DNA from: Hyphomicrobiales bacterium | Lineage (GTDB): Bacteria > Pseudomonadota > Alphaproteobacteria > Rhizobiales > Rhizobiaceae | Direction of reading: 5' to 3' | Assembly: GCA_900471815.1 (NCBI GenBank) | Contig: UICE01000002.1 | Span: 1-64,000 of the forward strand | DNA: 64,000 bases | Part shown: positions 16,934 to 27,324 of the stretch, piece after piece | How the letters are laid out: every line of letters starts with the position of its first letter | Numbering within the stretch: the stretch's first letter is position 1 | Position numbers and translations under genes: made by a program | Notes under the pieces: generated by a model | What the model saw: the letters and a program-made list of their open reading frames with translations, nothing else | Told to the model about the DNA's origin: nothing | Database searches by the model: none

Positions 16934-18187
16934 ATGTCTGCCTTCAAATCCGAATTCTTGCATACGCTTTCCACGCGTGGGTTCATCCATCAGACCTCCG
17001 ATGATGCGGGTCTGGATGCACTGTTCACCAAGGAAACTGTATCGGCTTATATCGGCTTTGATCCTACAGCTTCCAGCCTGCATGCGGGCGGTTTGATTCA
17101 GATCATGATGCTGCATTGGATGCAGAAGACGGGGCACAGACCTGTCGCGCTGATGGGTGGTGGCACAGGTATGGTTGGCGACCCTTCGTTTAAGGATGAA
17201 GCGCGCAAACTGATGACGCCTGAAATTATCCAAAACAATATTAACGGCATCAAACAGGTTTTTACCAATTACCTGAATTTTGGCGACGGCCCGCAGGATG
17301 CCCTTATGGTCAATAATGCTGAATGGCTGATGCCTCTCAACTACCTTGAGTTCCTGCGTGATGTGGGTCAGCATTTTTCCGTCAACCGCATGTTGTCGTT
17401 CGACTCTGTCAAACAGCGGCTTGATCGTGAACAATCGCTTTCATTCCTCGAATTCAACTACATGATTTTGCAAGCCTATGACTTTGTCGAGCTTAACAAG
17501 CGGTACGGACTTCGATTACAGATGGGCGGCTCGGATCAGTGGGGAAATATTGTCAATGGCATTGATCTGGGCCATCGCCTTGGCACGCCGCAGCTATATG
17601 CCTTGACCTCACCTTTGTTGACCACTTCTTCGGGTGCCAAAATGGGCAAATCGATGAATGGTGCGATCTGGCTGAACGCGGACCTGCTTAGCCCATACGA
17701 TTTCTGGCAGTATTGGCGTAACACAGAAGACGCCGACGTAACCCGCTTTCTCAAGCTTTACACGACCTTACCACTTGATGAAATTGAACGGCTCGGGGCG
17801 TTGGGTGGTGCGGAAATCAACGAAACCAAGAAAGTTCTTGCAACGGAAATTACGGCTTTGTTGCATGGCAGACAAGCAGCCCAAGATGCGGCTGAGACTG
17901 CTCGCAAAACTTTCGAAGAAGGTGCGCTGGCAACCAATCTGCCGACTGTCGAAGTCGCTGCCAGCGACTTGGAAACTGGAGTGGGCATTCTCACCCTTCT
18001 GGTTAAAGCTGGCCTCGCAGCATCAAACGGTGAAGCGCGCCGCCATGTTCAAGGCGGTGCCGTACGTGTGAATGATGTGAGCGTCTCAGACGAAAAACTC
18101 CAAGTCGGAGCATCCGAAGTGACGACTGATGGCGTAATCAAATTATCGCTCGGCAAGAAGAAGCATATTCTGGTTCGCCCAGCGTAA
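16934..18187 (+). CDS. tyrS: Tyrosyl-tRNA synthetase
   Basis: A 417-residue class I synthetase that charges tRNA-Tyr. The Rossmann core begins with [20 protein letters not shown], where the HIGH motif is degenerate as in TyrS. It contains GGSDQWGNI for tyrosine binding and a KMSKS-type loop GAKMGKSM. The C-terminus (about 350-417) is an S4 RNA-binding domain ([16 protein letters not shown]). The ATG at 16934 has AGGAA seven bases upstream. Confidence 0.95.
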   Translation: MSAFKSEFLHTLSTRGFIHQTSDDAGLDALFTKETVSAYIGFDPTASSLHAGGLIQIMMLHWMQKTGHRPVALMGGGTGMVGDPSFKDEARKLMTPEIIQNNINGIKQVFTNYLNFGDGPQDALMVNNAEWLMPLNYLEFLRDVGQHFSVNRMLSFDSVKQRLDREQSLSFLEFNYMILQAYDFVELNKRYGLRLQMGGSDQWGNIVNGIDLGHRLGTPQLYALTSPLLTTSSGAKMGKSMNGAIWLNADLLSPYDFWQYWRNTEDADVTRFLKLYTTLPLDEIERLGALGGAEINETKKVLATEITALLHGRQAAQDAAETARKTFEEGALATNLPTVEVAASDLETGVGILTLLVKAGLAASNGEARRHVQGGAVRVNDVSVSDEKLQVGASEVTTDGVIKLSLGKKKHILVRPA

Positions 18188-18200
18188 GTAAAATGCCGAT

Positions 18201-18230
18201 GTTTGTGCGTGTTCAAAGTCACGCACAAAC
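18201..18230. terminator. Bidirectional hairpin between tyrS and the AsmA-like gene
   Basis: A perfect 11-bp stem GTTTGTGCGTG (18201-18211) with CACGCACAAAC (18220-18230), loop TTCAAAGT, sits between two convergent genes. U-tracts are weak on both sides, somewhat better on the minus strand (GCATTTTAC). Confidence 0.55.
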
Positions 18231-18241
18231 TTCGAGGAAAA

Positions 18242-21200
18242 CTATTGAAACTCGAATATTGAGCGGAAAATACCCGGTGCAATTACCGAAATCGGGTTGA
18301 CGATGATCTGAGGTTGCTTCAGAGGCCCCACCAATTTGTAGGTGATGCCTATCAAGCCCCGATCACGACCATTCCCTAGAAACAAACCCAATACGGGCAA
18401 GTCGCCAAATATACGATTAAGGCCATAGGCTGGCATGAAGGTACCCGTGAGAGCCATATTTCCGCTGGGATCGCTTAATACACCTTGAAAAGTCGTTCCG
18501 ATAGTGGAGCTGCGGATAACCCCGTTTGCCAAGTTAATATAGTTTTCTCCCTTTTCGATTTGGGAGAAACCGCGCTCGAATGTAACTGTCGAAACATCGA
18601 TATTCTTTTTCACTGCCTCATTGAGACTTGTTCCGTTAGGAGAAGACGACACAAGGCTTGCCAGTCTTGGCTCGTTGACAAGCGTGAAATTTCGCGCATC
18701 AATTTGACCGCGCAACGGCCCATCGCCTTTAGAATCCAGCGTTACATTGATATCGCCACCCTGCATCTTGTCGTAAAAGCCAAAGAAACGGAGCACGGCA
18801 CCGGCATCCTTCGACTGCAGACTTATAGAGCGGGAACCGCTTTCGGAGCTGTCAGCCGCAAATATCTTTCGACCGGCCTTCGTCGATGCGTTGAACGCGA
18901 GGCCGGAAACAGCGGTCCCCACCCCCTCATAAGACAGCGACACGTTGCTGAGATCTTCTGAATAAAATCCGGTAACAGAACCTATGTCTGCATTGACCAG
19001 AATACGTTGTTTACCGCCCGCATTGGCGCTTTCGCCACGCTGTTTTCGCTCGGTAATCTGATTGAGCAGAGGTCTTGCGTCGAATGTATCGCCTTTCACA
19101 TCGACACGATAACCATACTGGGTCCGCGTAACTTTAACTGCAACATCATCGCCGCGATTGAGTTTAGCTGTACTGAATTCCGCAGTTGTCAGATCACCAT
19201 TGACGACGCTCACATCACCTCGGAGGCGGAATGTGTCTCCGGCCACATCGAGATTGCTGATTTCCACATTGTCGCCGTCCTGTTTGATGGCAAACTTTGC
19301 ACTCGCTTTGACGCCAGCTCCCTTCGTCCAGCCGAGTTGCGCCAATCTGATCTCGGCCTTGCTCAAATCTGCCACCGCGAGCTTTGAGCCATTAGGCGCT
19401 TTTTCAATATCTACAGAAATTGGCCCAGACAGAAGCGGGGTGAGCGCCGGGAAAAGAGTGTTGCGGGTTTTATCGTCGAGCTTAAGCGTAACTTTCTGTT
19501 CACGTTGGGCGGTGTTATCGCCCAAAGGCTCGAAAAGCTCGATTTCAGCTGGCACACCGTTGAGCTCCGCCTCTGCATCTATACGCGCTTCCGACTGGGT
19601 AACAAACAAGCTGCCATTGGCATTATCTACCTTTTGGCCATCGATTTTCTTTCCGATCGAGATATCGGACAGTTGCATATCCGCGGACCATTTAAGACTA
19701 CCTGGCGGCGAATGCCTGGTGACTGGAAATGTTACCAATACATGTGACTTCACATTGCCTTTGATGTCGTCCGGACCAAAAGGCAGACTTTTCAAACCAT
19801 TTATTGGCTTGAAACCAATAATTTCGGCAACAGCAGAGGCATCCCCCTCCAGATTAAGATCAAGCTCTGACAATACTGGCCTTTGCGGACCCCACGGAAT
19901 GATAAGCTTGCCATTAATGATCCGCGCCTCTCGATTATTCGGCGTGAAGGACGATCCCTTTTCAAGCGTGATGGTTGTATAGGCACCACGCACGCTAATC
20001 TTTCCATTGGCATCGCGCACCGGCGGCAAGTCGCCGACAATATCAAACCGCGAATGCTCAACAGCAAAATCAACCTGAACCTCATCTTTGGTTAAAGGTG
20101 GAGGTTTTCCAGGACCGTCAAAGTGCCCTGCCTGGAATGCGACATCAATATGACCATCTTTCGCTGTGCCGCCGAAAAGGTTGTCGAGAACCCAACGCCG
20201 TGCTCCGGTAGCCGCCCAAATCGGCCATAATTGCTTAACCTGCGAAACGGGCATTTGGGGAATTCGCAAATTTAAATTCATGGCAGGCGACCCCTGCCCG
20301 AACGTTGCTCCTGCCTGTCCGTAAAGTTCGCTTTCATCATTACTGCGAACAGCAATTTCGGAAACATCCAGGCGTTTCACTGTGGGATCATATCGGCCAG
20401 CGACCCTGGCATTGAAGATCAGTGGTTGTTCGGTCGAATCCTGTGGCGCGGATTTGGCCCGTTCTGTTACAAGCTCGAACCGGTAACCGGGGTTCGAGGC
20501 GGCACTGCCGTCTATTTTAGCTGGCTCTGGTCCGATCGCTCCTTCGAGCACGCCGTCAAAAGCACCAAAATGAAGTCTCGAAGGTTTTATCTCGATTTTA
20601 TCCGAACCGGAGACGTGTTCAAACGCAATGACAGAGGCAACGGTCATGTCATCAACATTGCCTATAGTGACAGGTCCTTCTCCAATATTGACAGTTCCCC
20701 AGAGTCTTGCTGACCCGGTGGCATTTGCTGCGATACCATCAAGCTTCAGATCGGAAACATTGTCGTAAGAAAGGTAAGCTCCGTCTGGCTTGATCCCATC
20801 AATATCCGGGACGGGCGCGGTTCCGAGCTTTGCAGCCAGCGGGATCTTGTTGATTGCCAGTGAGAAAGCCTCGATTTTTCCACCGGTGGCTGACCTCTTC
20901 GCCTGCGCAGATACTTCAATCTCTTTGCCTTCCCACTCGACAATTCCCTCGATGGACACAGGGCCACCGGTCTCTGACAGATCAAGCTTTACTATGCGCA
21001 AGCGCTTTGATTCACCGGCTAAAGTGAAGTCAAACGCAGTGTCCAAGATGGAAATATCCCGCGTCTCACGTTGATCAAGCAATGATACTGCGCTTTCCAG
21101 ACCGGTAAAAATCGCCGCCGCTGCTCCGTCCAGATCAATAAGTCCGCGTTCATCCTTGGGAACAAGGCTCATGAAATCGAACGGCGCGTGTGACGTTACC

Positions 21201-21676
21201 TTTATTTGAGCGCCTTCGAGCTCCAAACGTTGCACGCGCACCTTGCCCTGAAGCAAGGGCAAGGTCGCCAGACCAATACGCACCGCGCGCACATTACTGA
21301 TCGCGATCCCGCGCTTGTTATCGGTAATATTGACATTGCGAGCTTCCAAAGCCACATGCCGGCGCTGATCAAGTGAGATTTGCGCTGACTGGATTGTCGC
21401 ATACGCATCGGGACCTGCGACCGATTTCAGAGCTTGTTCGGCACGCTGTGTCAGCGCTTCTCCGCCTATACCGGCAAGCAGCACTGCAAATGCTATCCCA
21501 GCAAGCACAGCGAAAAGAATAATAAAGGAAATACAAGCACTTGTGAGCTTGTGCAGAAGCGATCGCCGGCGCAAAGTGGCAACAGGCGCCTGAGCTTGAG
21601 TGCTGGCAGACGGGTGCTTATGCAGCTTAGTGAAATCACGCTTTGTAAAGCGGACTTTTTCCGGTTTCTCTGTCAA
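18242..21676 (-). CDS. Large AsmA-like (DUF3971/YhdP-type) envelope protein
   Basis: A 1144-residue protein with a basic cytoplasmic N-terminus (about 45 residues), one membrane anchor (SACISFIILFAVLAGIAFAVLLAG, about 47-70) and a very long beta-rich periplasmic part. The domain family is AsmA-like/DUF3971, and the C-terminal NRIFGDLPVLGLFLGNGRDRGLIGITYKLVGPLKQPQIIVNP is the usual AsmA-like end. Large AsmA-like proteins such as YhdP and TamB bridge the periplasm and help move phospholipid to the outer membrane; that role here is inferred. The start is TTG at 21676, the only reasonable start before the anchor, and it lies next to a 20-bp palindrome. Confidence 0.8.
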   Translation of the reverse strand: MTEKPEKVRFTKRDFTKLHKHPSASTQAQAPVATLRRRSLLHKLTSACISFIILFAVLAGIAFAVLLAGIGGEALTQRAEQALKSVAGPDAYATIQSAQISLDQRRHVALEARNVNITDNKRGIAISNVRAVRIGLATLPLLQGKVRVQRLELEGAQIKVTSHAPFDFMSLVPKDERGLIDLDGAAAAIFTGLESAVSLLDQRETRDISILDTAFDFTLAGESKRLRIVKLDLSETGGPVSIEGIVEWEGKEIEVSAQAKRSATGGKIEAFSLAINKIPLAAKLGTAPVPDIDGIKPDGAYLSYDNVSDLKLDGIAANATGSARLWGTVNIGEGPVTIGNVDDMTVASVIAFEHVSGSDKIEIKPSRLHFGAFDGVLEGAIGPEPAKIDGSAASNPGYRFELVTERAKSAPQDSTEQPLIFNARVAGRYDPTVKRLDVSEIAVRSNDESELYGQAGATFGQGSPAMNLNLRIPQMPVSQVKQLWPIWAATGARRWVLDNLFGGTAKDGHIDVAFQAGHFDGPGKPPPLTKDEVQVDFAVEHSRFDIVGDLPPVRDANGKISVRGAYTTITLEKGSSFTPNNREARIINGKLIIPWGPQRPVLSELDLNLEGDASAVAEIIGFKPINGLKSLPFGPDDIKGNVKSHVLVTFPVTRHSPPGSLKWSADMQLSDISIGKKIDGQKVDNANGSLFVTQSEARIDAEAELNGVPAEIELFEPLGDNTAQREQKVTLKLDDKTRNTLFPALTPLLSGPISVDIEKAPNGSKLAVADLSKAEIRLAQLGWTKGAGVKASAKFAIKQDGDNVEISNLDVAGDTFRLRGDVSVVNGDLTTAEFSTAKLNRGDDVAVKVTRTQYGYRVDVKGDTFDARPLLNQITERKQRGESANAGGKQRILVNADIGSVTGFYSEDLSNVSLSYEGVGTAVSGLAFNASTKAGRKIFAADSSESGSRSISLQSKDAGAVLRFFGFYDKMQGGDINVTLDSKGDGPLRGQIDARNFTLVNEPRLASLVSSSPNGTSLNEAVKKNIDVSTVTFERGFSQIEKGENYINLANGVIRSSTIGTTFQGVLSDPSGNMALTGTFMPAYGLNRIFGDLPVLGLFLGNGRDRGLIGITYKLVGPLKQPQIIVNPISVIAPGIFRSIFEFQ

Positions 21677-21685
21677 ATTCCCAAG

Positions 21686-21705
21686 CCAATTGAGGAATCA
21701 ATTGG
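21686..21705. repeat. 20-bp palindrome upstream of the AsmA-like gene
   Basis: CCAATTGA and TCAATTGG are perfect 8-bp arms around GGAA. The element lies 10 bases upstream of the TTG start of the AsmA-like gene and 80 bases upstream of the bcp start. It could be an operator for the divergent pair. In RNA it would fold into a hairpin (GGAA loop on one strand, UUCC on the other) near the AsmA-like ribosome site. Confidence 0.5.
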
Positions 21706-21784
21706 GAAACCGTAGATGATTCCCGTACCTCGCTATAGTTGCGTAATTGAAGACTGCACACAAGAATCAAAGAAAGGCATTCCT

Positions 21785-22258
21785 ATGACAATTCTCGAAA
21801 TTGGTAACACCCCTCCGGATTTTACGTTGCCGAAAGATGGTGGTGGCGCGATCACATTGTCAGCGCTACGCGGCGGCCCTGTGGTTCTGTACTTTTATCC
21901 CAAGGATGATACCAGCGGCTGTACACAAGAAGCCATTGAATTTTCTGGACTGAAAACCGAATTTGAAAAGTTGGGAGCAAAAGTCATCGGCATGTCGCCT
22001 GACCCCGTTAAAAAACACGACAAGTTTATCGCCAAGCACGATCTGAAAATCGCTCTGGTCGCGGATGAAGACAAAAAGATTGTTGATGCATATGGCCTCT
22101 GGGTTGAGAAAAGCATGTATGGCCGCAAATATATGGGAGTCGAACGTACAACAATTCTCATTGGTGCCGACGGCAAAATCGCAAAAATTTGGAACAAGGT
22201 CAAAGTTCCTGGTCACGCAGCCGAAGTATTGCAAGAAACCAAGGCTCTCATTGCCTGA
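21785..22258 (+). CDS. bcp: Thioredoxin-dependent peroxiredoxin (Bcp/PrxQ)
   Basis: A 157-residue AhpC/TSA-fold peroxiredoxin that reduces peroxides. The peroxidatic cysteine is C46 in YPKDDTSGCTQEA. The second cysteine found five residues later in E. coli-type Bcp is absent (isoleucine/glutamate there), and no other cysteine is present, so it should act as a 1-Cys enzyme needing an external thiol. The ATG at 21785 has AAAGG eight bases upstream; an upstream in-frame ATG (21716) adds a non-conserved 23 residues. Confidence 0.9.
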   Translation: MTILEIGNTPPDFTLPKDGGGAITLSALRGGPVVLYFYPKDDTSGCTQEAIEFSGLKTEFEKLGAKVIGMSPDPVKKHDKFIAKHDLKIALVADEDKKIVDAYGLWVEKSMYGRKYMGVERTTILIGADGKIAKIWNKVKVPGHAAEVLQETKALIA

Positions 22259-22361
22259 CAGCCATCGAAAGCATTGATATCTTGCACTTTATTAGAGTTT
22301 ATTAACCTTACTGAAGTCTAATAGTTGAAAGATTGAAGCTGCTAACAATGGTGTAGCCGCA

Positions 22362-23624
22362 GTGAAGAAACTTCAAAATCAACGTATCTTCAACGGCGCA
22401 AATGAGCCCCACACGATTATTGTCGCGCGGGGCGATACCATTCGCCATTTCACTTTGAAACCTTGGATGACGATTGCGGTAGGGACCCTCGCGATCGGAC
22501 TGGCTGCTTGCTATCTGTTGGCCACATCCTATCTGGTCTTTCGTGACGACCTAATCCACGGCAGTGTTGCACGCCAAGCACGTCTGCAACAGGCTTATGA
22601 GGATCGCATCGCTGCGCTTCGAACGCAACTGGATCGGATAACTAGCCGCCAGATGCTCGATCAGAAGCTTATGGAAGGCAAAATAAGCGAACTCATTGAT
22701 CGCCAGAAAATATTGAGCGAACAGAATAATCGTTTGGCACCTGTACTCCAACGCGCGAGCGAAAGCCTACCCTTACAGCTTCGGGCCGACAACACTGGTC
22801 CTGGCATTGATTCAGAAGAATCCGATGGATACTATGGAGTTGATCCCATTATTACAGGTCCAACCACAACGAGCCGGAAGATCGTCCCGACCCGAGGTAA
22901 GCCGTCAAAGCTTGGCGTTGATAAGGCTGAGCTGTTATTCGACCGTGTTGATTATTCACTTGGTAAACTTGAAACACTTCAAGCCAAGCGGTTGCAGGCA
23001 TTATCAATCAAGGCTTATGAACGCGCGAATTCAATTAAAGGCGCACTTGCAAATGCAGGTATAACCTCTCCTGCGCTCGGCGAGCGGGCTGGCACCGGAG
23101 GGCCGTTGATCCTGGCAAGTGCGAGCCAGGCTACCGATTTTGAGTCAAATATTTCTGATCTTGATGCTGCGCTTGTAGAGCTCGAGCAAGCTAAAACACT
23201 GGCGAACTCAACTCCCATCGCTCATCCTGTACCAGGCATGCCGGTTTCCAGCTCATTCGGTATCCGCAGAGACCCCCTGCTCGGGCTATTGGCATTCCAT
23301 TCCGGCATGGATTTTCGAGCGGCAAGTGGAAGTTCTGTCTATGCCACGGCCAAGGGAACAGTTACTGCTGCCGATTATAATGGCAGTTATGGTAACATGA
23401 TTGATCTCGACCACGATAATGGTCTTTCGACGCGCTATGGCCACTTGAGCCAGATTCTTGTAGCACCTGGGCAACAAGTCAATATCGGCGATATCATTGG
23501 CAAAGCTGGCAGCACCGGGCGATCGACTGGCCCTCACCTTCACTACGAAGTCCGCAAAAGCGGTAATGCTGTAAACCCAGACAGCTTTCTCAGCATCGGC
23601 CGCCAGATTGCAGCCGAGCTATAG
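22362..23624 (+). CDS. M23-family murein endopeptidase with N-terminal membrane anchor
   Basis: A 420-residue membrane-anchored LytM/M23 protein. A single membrane segment (MTIAVGTLAIGLAACYLLATSYLVF, about 36-60) is followed by a coiled coil (about 68-125) and a linker. The C-terminal M23 domain has zinc ligands in FHSGMDF and HLHYE, so it is probably an active peptidoglycan hydrolase rather than an activator-only protein. The start is GTG at 22362, giving the family N-terminus MKKLQNQRIF. It is convergent with prfB. Confidence 0.85.
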   Translation: MKKLQNQRIFNGANEPHTIIVARGDTIRHFTLKPWMTIAVGTLAIGLAACYLLATSYLVFRDDLIHGSVARQARLQQAYEDRIAALRTQLDRITSRQMLDQKLMEGKISELIDRQKILSEQNNRLAPVLQRASESLPLQLRADNTGPGIDSEESDGYYGVDPIITGPTTTSRKIVPTRGKPSKLGVDKAELLFDRVDYSLGKLETLQAKRLQALSIKAYERANSIKGALANAGITSPALGERAGTGGPLILASASQATDFESNISDLDAALVELEQAKTLANSTPIAHPVPGMPVSSSFGIRRDPLLGLLAFHSGMDFRAASGSSVYATAKGTVTAADYNGSYGNMIDLDHDNGLSTRYGHLSQILVAPGQQVNIGDIIGKAGSTGRSTGPHLHYEVRKSGNAVNPDSFLSIGRQIAAEL

Positions 23625-23630
23625 TAATCC

Positions 23631-24759
23631 TTAGGCGATATCTTCCACTTCGACATCGGTACCATGCACCCGGTGCGCAAGTGCGGCTTCCATGAACATA
23701 TCGACTTCGCCGTCGAGCACATCCTGAGGACTGGTGCTTTCAACGCCTGTGCGCAGATCCTTCACCAATTGATAAGGCTGAAGAACGTATGAGCGAATTT
23801 GATGCCCCCAACCAATATCGGTTTTCGAAGCGGAAATGGCGTCAGCCGCTTGTTCGCGCTTCTCCAATTCAGCTTCATAAAGCCGCGCGCGCAACATTGA
23901 CCATGCGGTTGCGCGGTTCTTATGCTGCGAACGTTCAGCCTGACACTGCACAACGATTCCAGTGGCAATATGCGTGATACGCACTGCGGAATCAGTGGTG
24001 TTTACGTGCTGGCCTCCGGCACCAGACGCACGATATGTGTCGATGCGCACATCTGCTTCCGTAACCGCGATGTCGATATTATCGTCAACAACGGGGTAGA
24101 CCCAAATGCTGGAGAACGAAGTATGCCGACGTGCATTCGAATCGTAAGGCGAAATACGGACCAGCCGGTGCACACCCGACTCTGTCTTCATGAGACCATA
24201 GGCATTGTGTCCCTTAACGAGAATTGTCGCAGATTTAATACCTGCTTCTTCCCCGTAATGAACTTCCAGCAATTCCACCTTATAGCCCTTACGTTCCGCC
24301 CAGCGCGTATACATGCGCAAAAGCATATTAGCCCAGTCCTGGCTTTCGGTACCACCGGCACCGGAATGCACTTCGACATAGGTATCGTTGGCATCGGCCT
24401 CGCCTGACAGGAGTGTATCAATCTGACGCCTGTCGACTTCGGTTTTAATGTCGCGGATAGCGGCCTCAGCTTCGTCGACAATGGACTTGTCGCCTTCCTC
24501 TTCGCCCATGGCGATCAACTCGATGTTGTCTTCGAGTGTTTGCGACAATGTACGAATGGAATTGATGCTGTCTTCGAGCTGTTGACGCTCACGCATCAAT
24601 TTTTGTGCTTCCTGCGCATCGTTCCATAGCGCAGGATCTTCTGCAAGCTGGTTCAGATAGCCCAAACGTTTGATTGAAGTATCCCAGTCAAAGATGCCTC
24701 CTCAGCAGGCTTATGGCCTGCTTGATCTCATCGACCAGCGTCTCGATTTCGGCGCGCAT
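23631..24759 (-). CDS. prfB: Peptide chain release factor 2, programmed +1 frameshift
   Basis: RF2 releases peptides at UGA and UAA stops. The gene is in two frames: an ATG at 24759 opens 23 codons that end at an in-frame TGA (24688-24690). Skipping one base gives GAC and the remaining 352 residues down to 23631, for 375 in total. The protein shows the GGQ peptidyl-hydrolysis motif in [17 protein letters not shown]. The tripeptide anticodon region is consistent with SPF-type RF2 in this family, though here the visible text is [15 protein letters not shown]. An AAGGA site precedes the ATG. Annotation that ignores the shift would begin wrongly at an internal ATG near 24665. Confidence 0.93.
24687..24702 (-). 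promoter_or_regulatory. RF2 programmed frameshift site
   Basis: On the minus strand this reads AGGAGG CAT CTT TGA C. It has the same layout as the classic RF2 site: an internal Shine-Dalgarno element three bases before the slippery CTT, then the in-frame UGA followed by C. Low RF2 slows UGA decoding and favours the +1 shift, giving autoregulation. Confidence 0.93.
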
Positions 24760-24864
24760 GGGGTATTATTCCTTAAAGTTCATTCAAATTTCGGCGGACC
24801 ATATTGACTGGTCCGCGCGATGTAAAGTCTTGAAAACTTCGACCAAGACACAAGGATTTGAGGA

Positions 24865-27324
24865 TCAGAAGAGTCCGCCGCCGCCGCCCTGTATTGCGCG
24901 GTTGACGTTAGGTGACTGAACTTCAACAGGTGAACCTTCGGAGAAAGTATCCATGCCGATAACTGAATAGCTGCCTGCTGGGCCAGTACCCGGCTTGAAA
25001 GCCTCCATTATGACATTGGCACCACCTTCGGACGCCTGCATACCAGTTTTACGATCAATAGGCAGAACCGTCATCCCGTCGGGTACCCGGAAGTCAACTG
25101 ACCTTTGATCTTTCAAGGCAGCTTCAGCAAAGGCCTTAAATACGGGAGCAGCAAGACCGCTACCTGTAAAACCGTGCCCCATGGGCTGAGGATTGTCGTA
25201 CCCGAGATAAACGCCGAAAACGAGATCAGGCGTAAAGCCTATGAACCAGGCGTCTTTTTCATCATTCGTCGTTCCGGTCTTTCCAGCAATCGGACGGTTC
25301 AGACTCTTAAGAATAGTGGCAGTGCCGCGCTGGACCACGCCCTCCATCATGGAAGTAATCTGATAAGCAGTCATCGGATCGAGCACCTGATCCCGATCAT
25401 CGATCAGTTCCGGTTCGTCCTGACCATTCCATTGTTCAGCGGAGCACTTTTCGCACTTGCGTTCGTCGTGCTTGAACACAGTCTTGCCGTAGCGGTCCTG
25501 AATGCGGTCAACCATGGAAGGCGTGATCTTGCGACCACCATTGGCGATGATTGAATAGCCAGTTACCATACGCAAGACCGTCGTTTCGCCCGATCCAAGT
25601 GACATTGCCAGAACTGGCAGCATTTTGTCATAAATGCCAAAGCGTTCGGCGTATTCCGCAACGAGCTTCATGCCCATGTCCTGGGCAAGGCGAACAGTCA
25701 TCAAATTGCGGGACTGTTCAATGCCGTAGCGCAGAGTCGATGGTCCAGCAAATTTGCCGCTGTAGTTCTTCGGTGCCCAAACGCCGAGGCTTCCACCTTG
25801 GTCAACCGAGATTGGTCCGTCGAGAACCACGGACGCCGGTGTATATCCATTATCGAGCGCTGCTGAGTAAACAAACGGCTTGAAGGAAGAACCTGGCTGG
25901 CGCATGGCCTGCGTTGCGCGATTGAACTCAGATTGAGCGAAGGAGAAACCGCCAACCATTGCGAGGACACGTCCTGTATGTGGATCCATCGCAACAGCAC
26001 CACCTTCAATCTTGGGAATTTGGTGCAGATCGAATTCAGCCTCGCTGCCTTCTTTTTTCTGGACAAATACGACATCGCCGACTTTGAACACACCCTCCAG
26101 CGATTTGGCAGTGGTGCGCTTGTCACCGTCTATGATGCGGAACGCCCATTTGACATCATCAGCAGCGATTGTACCCTGCGTGCGTTCCTGCACAACTTTG
26201 CCAGATGCATCCAGTTCCGGTCGCAATCCGATTACCGCCTGCTGCGGTGTGACTTCCAGAATAACGGCTAGCTTCCAATCCGGGACGTCCGAAAACTCTT
26301 TGATTTCGGAAAGTGGAATACCCCAATCACCTGCTGTCGAAATGGTTTTATATGCGCCACGATAGCCTTTGCCTTCGTCAAACTTGAAGAGGCCATGCTG
26401 CAACGCGGCGCGTGCCTGAACCTGCATTTTGGGATCGAGGGTGGTGCGGACAGACAGTCCACCCTCATACAATGCATTCTCGCCATAACGTTGAATGATC
26501 TGGCGGCGCACTTCTTCAGTGAAATACTCCGACGCAAAGAGGTAATTGCCCGTGTGACGCGGTGTTACACCCAAAGGCTCAGTCTTTGCTTCTTTAGCTT
26601 CTTCCATCGTCACATAGCCATTTTCAGCCATGCGATCGATAACCCAGTTTCGGCGCTCAATTGCGCGATCTGGCTGGCGGAAAGGATGATAATTCGAAGG
26701 GCCCTTTGGCAGCGCGGCAAGATAGGCTGCCTGCGCGATAGTCAGTTCATTGACTGACTTGTTGTAGTAGGTGAGCGCCGCTCCGGCGATACCATACGAG
26801 TTCAAGCCGAAGAAAATCTCATTGAGATAAAGCTCAAGAATACGGTCCTTTGAATAGGCCTGCTCAATACGGAATGAAAGAATGGCTTCCTTGACCTTCC
26901 GGCCAATGGTCTGATCGTTACTGAGAAGAAAATTCTTGGCGACCTGTTGCGTGATGGTCGAAGCGCCTACAGGACGCCGTGCACCCCAGTTCTGGATATT
27001 TACGACAATGGCGCGCGCCAAACCGCTGATGTCGACACCTGGATGCTGATAGAAATTCTTGTCTTCGGCTGAGATAAAGGCGGCCTTCACCCGGTCCGGA
27101 ACTGCCTGAATTGGCAGATATAGCCGGCGTTCCCGGGCAAACTCTGCCATCAGTTGCCCGTCCGATGAGTGAACCCGCGTCATAACTGGCGGTTCGTATT
27201 TCGCCAAAACCTCGTAGTCCGGCAAATCCTTGGAAATACTGACAACGTAAAGTGCCACGCCTGCGGCACCCAGCAGTGCCATCACCGTGCCGATTCCGAA
27301 AAAATATCCGATCAAGCGTATCAT
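24865..27324 (-). CDS. mrcA: Penicillin-binding protein 1A (bifunctional)
   Basis: An 819-residue class A PBP that polymerises and cross-links peptidoglycan. A membrane anchor (about 5-30) is followed by the GT51 transglycosylase domain with EDKNFYQHPG (87-96) and TITQQVAKN (about 123-131). An OB-like region comes next, then the transpeptidase domain with S-x-x-K at 479-482 (PGSSFKPF), SRN at 538-540 and KTG at 682-684. A CEKC pair (about 623-626) sits in the transpeptidase insert. It lies downstream of the AMIN-type amidase gene on the same strand, a common cell-wall pairing in Rhizobiales. Confidence 0.95.
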   Translation of the reverse strand: MIRLIGYFFGIGTVMALLGAAGVALYVVSISKDLPDYEVLAKYEPPVMTRVHSSDGQLMAEFARERRLYLPIQAVPDRVKAAFISAEDKNFYQHPGVDISGLARAIVVNIQNWGARRPVGASTITQQVAKNFLLSNDQTIGRKVKEAILSFRIEQAYSKDRILELYLNEIFFGLNSYGIAGAALTYYNKSVNELTIAQAAYLAALPKGPSNYHPFRQPDRAIERRNWVIDRMAENGYVTMEEAKEAKTEPLGVTPRHTGNYLFASEYFTEEVRRQIIQRYGENALYEGGLSVRTTLDPKMQVQARAALQHGLFKFDEGKGYRGAYKTISTAGDWGIPLSEIKEFSDVPDWKLAVILEVTPQQAVIGLRPELDASGKVVQERTQGTIAADDVKWAFRIIDGDKRTTAKSLEGVFKVGDVVFVQKKEGSEAEFDLHQIPKIEGGAVAMDPHTGRVLAMVGGFSFAQSEFNRATQAMRQPGSSFKPFVYSAALDNGYTPASVVLDGPISVDQGGSLGVWAPKNYSGKFAGPSTLRYGIEQSRNLMTVRLAQDMGMKLVAEYAERFGIYDKMLPVLAMSLGSGETTVLRMVTGYSIIANGGRKITPSMVDRIQDRYGKTVFKHDERKCEKCSAEQWNGQDEPELIDDRDQVLDPMTAYQITSMMEGVVQRGTATILKSLNRPIAGKTGTTNDEKDAWFIGFTPDLVFGVYLGYDNPQPMGHGFTGSGLAAPVFKAFAEAALKDQRSVDFRVPDGMTVLPIDRKTGMQASEGGANVIMEAFKPGTGPAGSYSVIGMDTFSEGSPVEVQSPNVNRAIQGGGGGLF

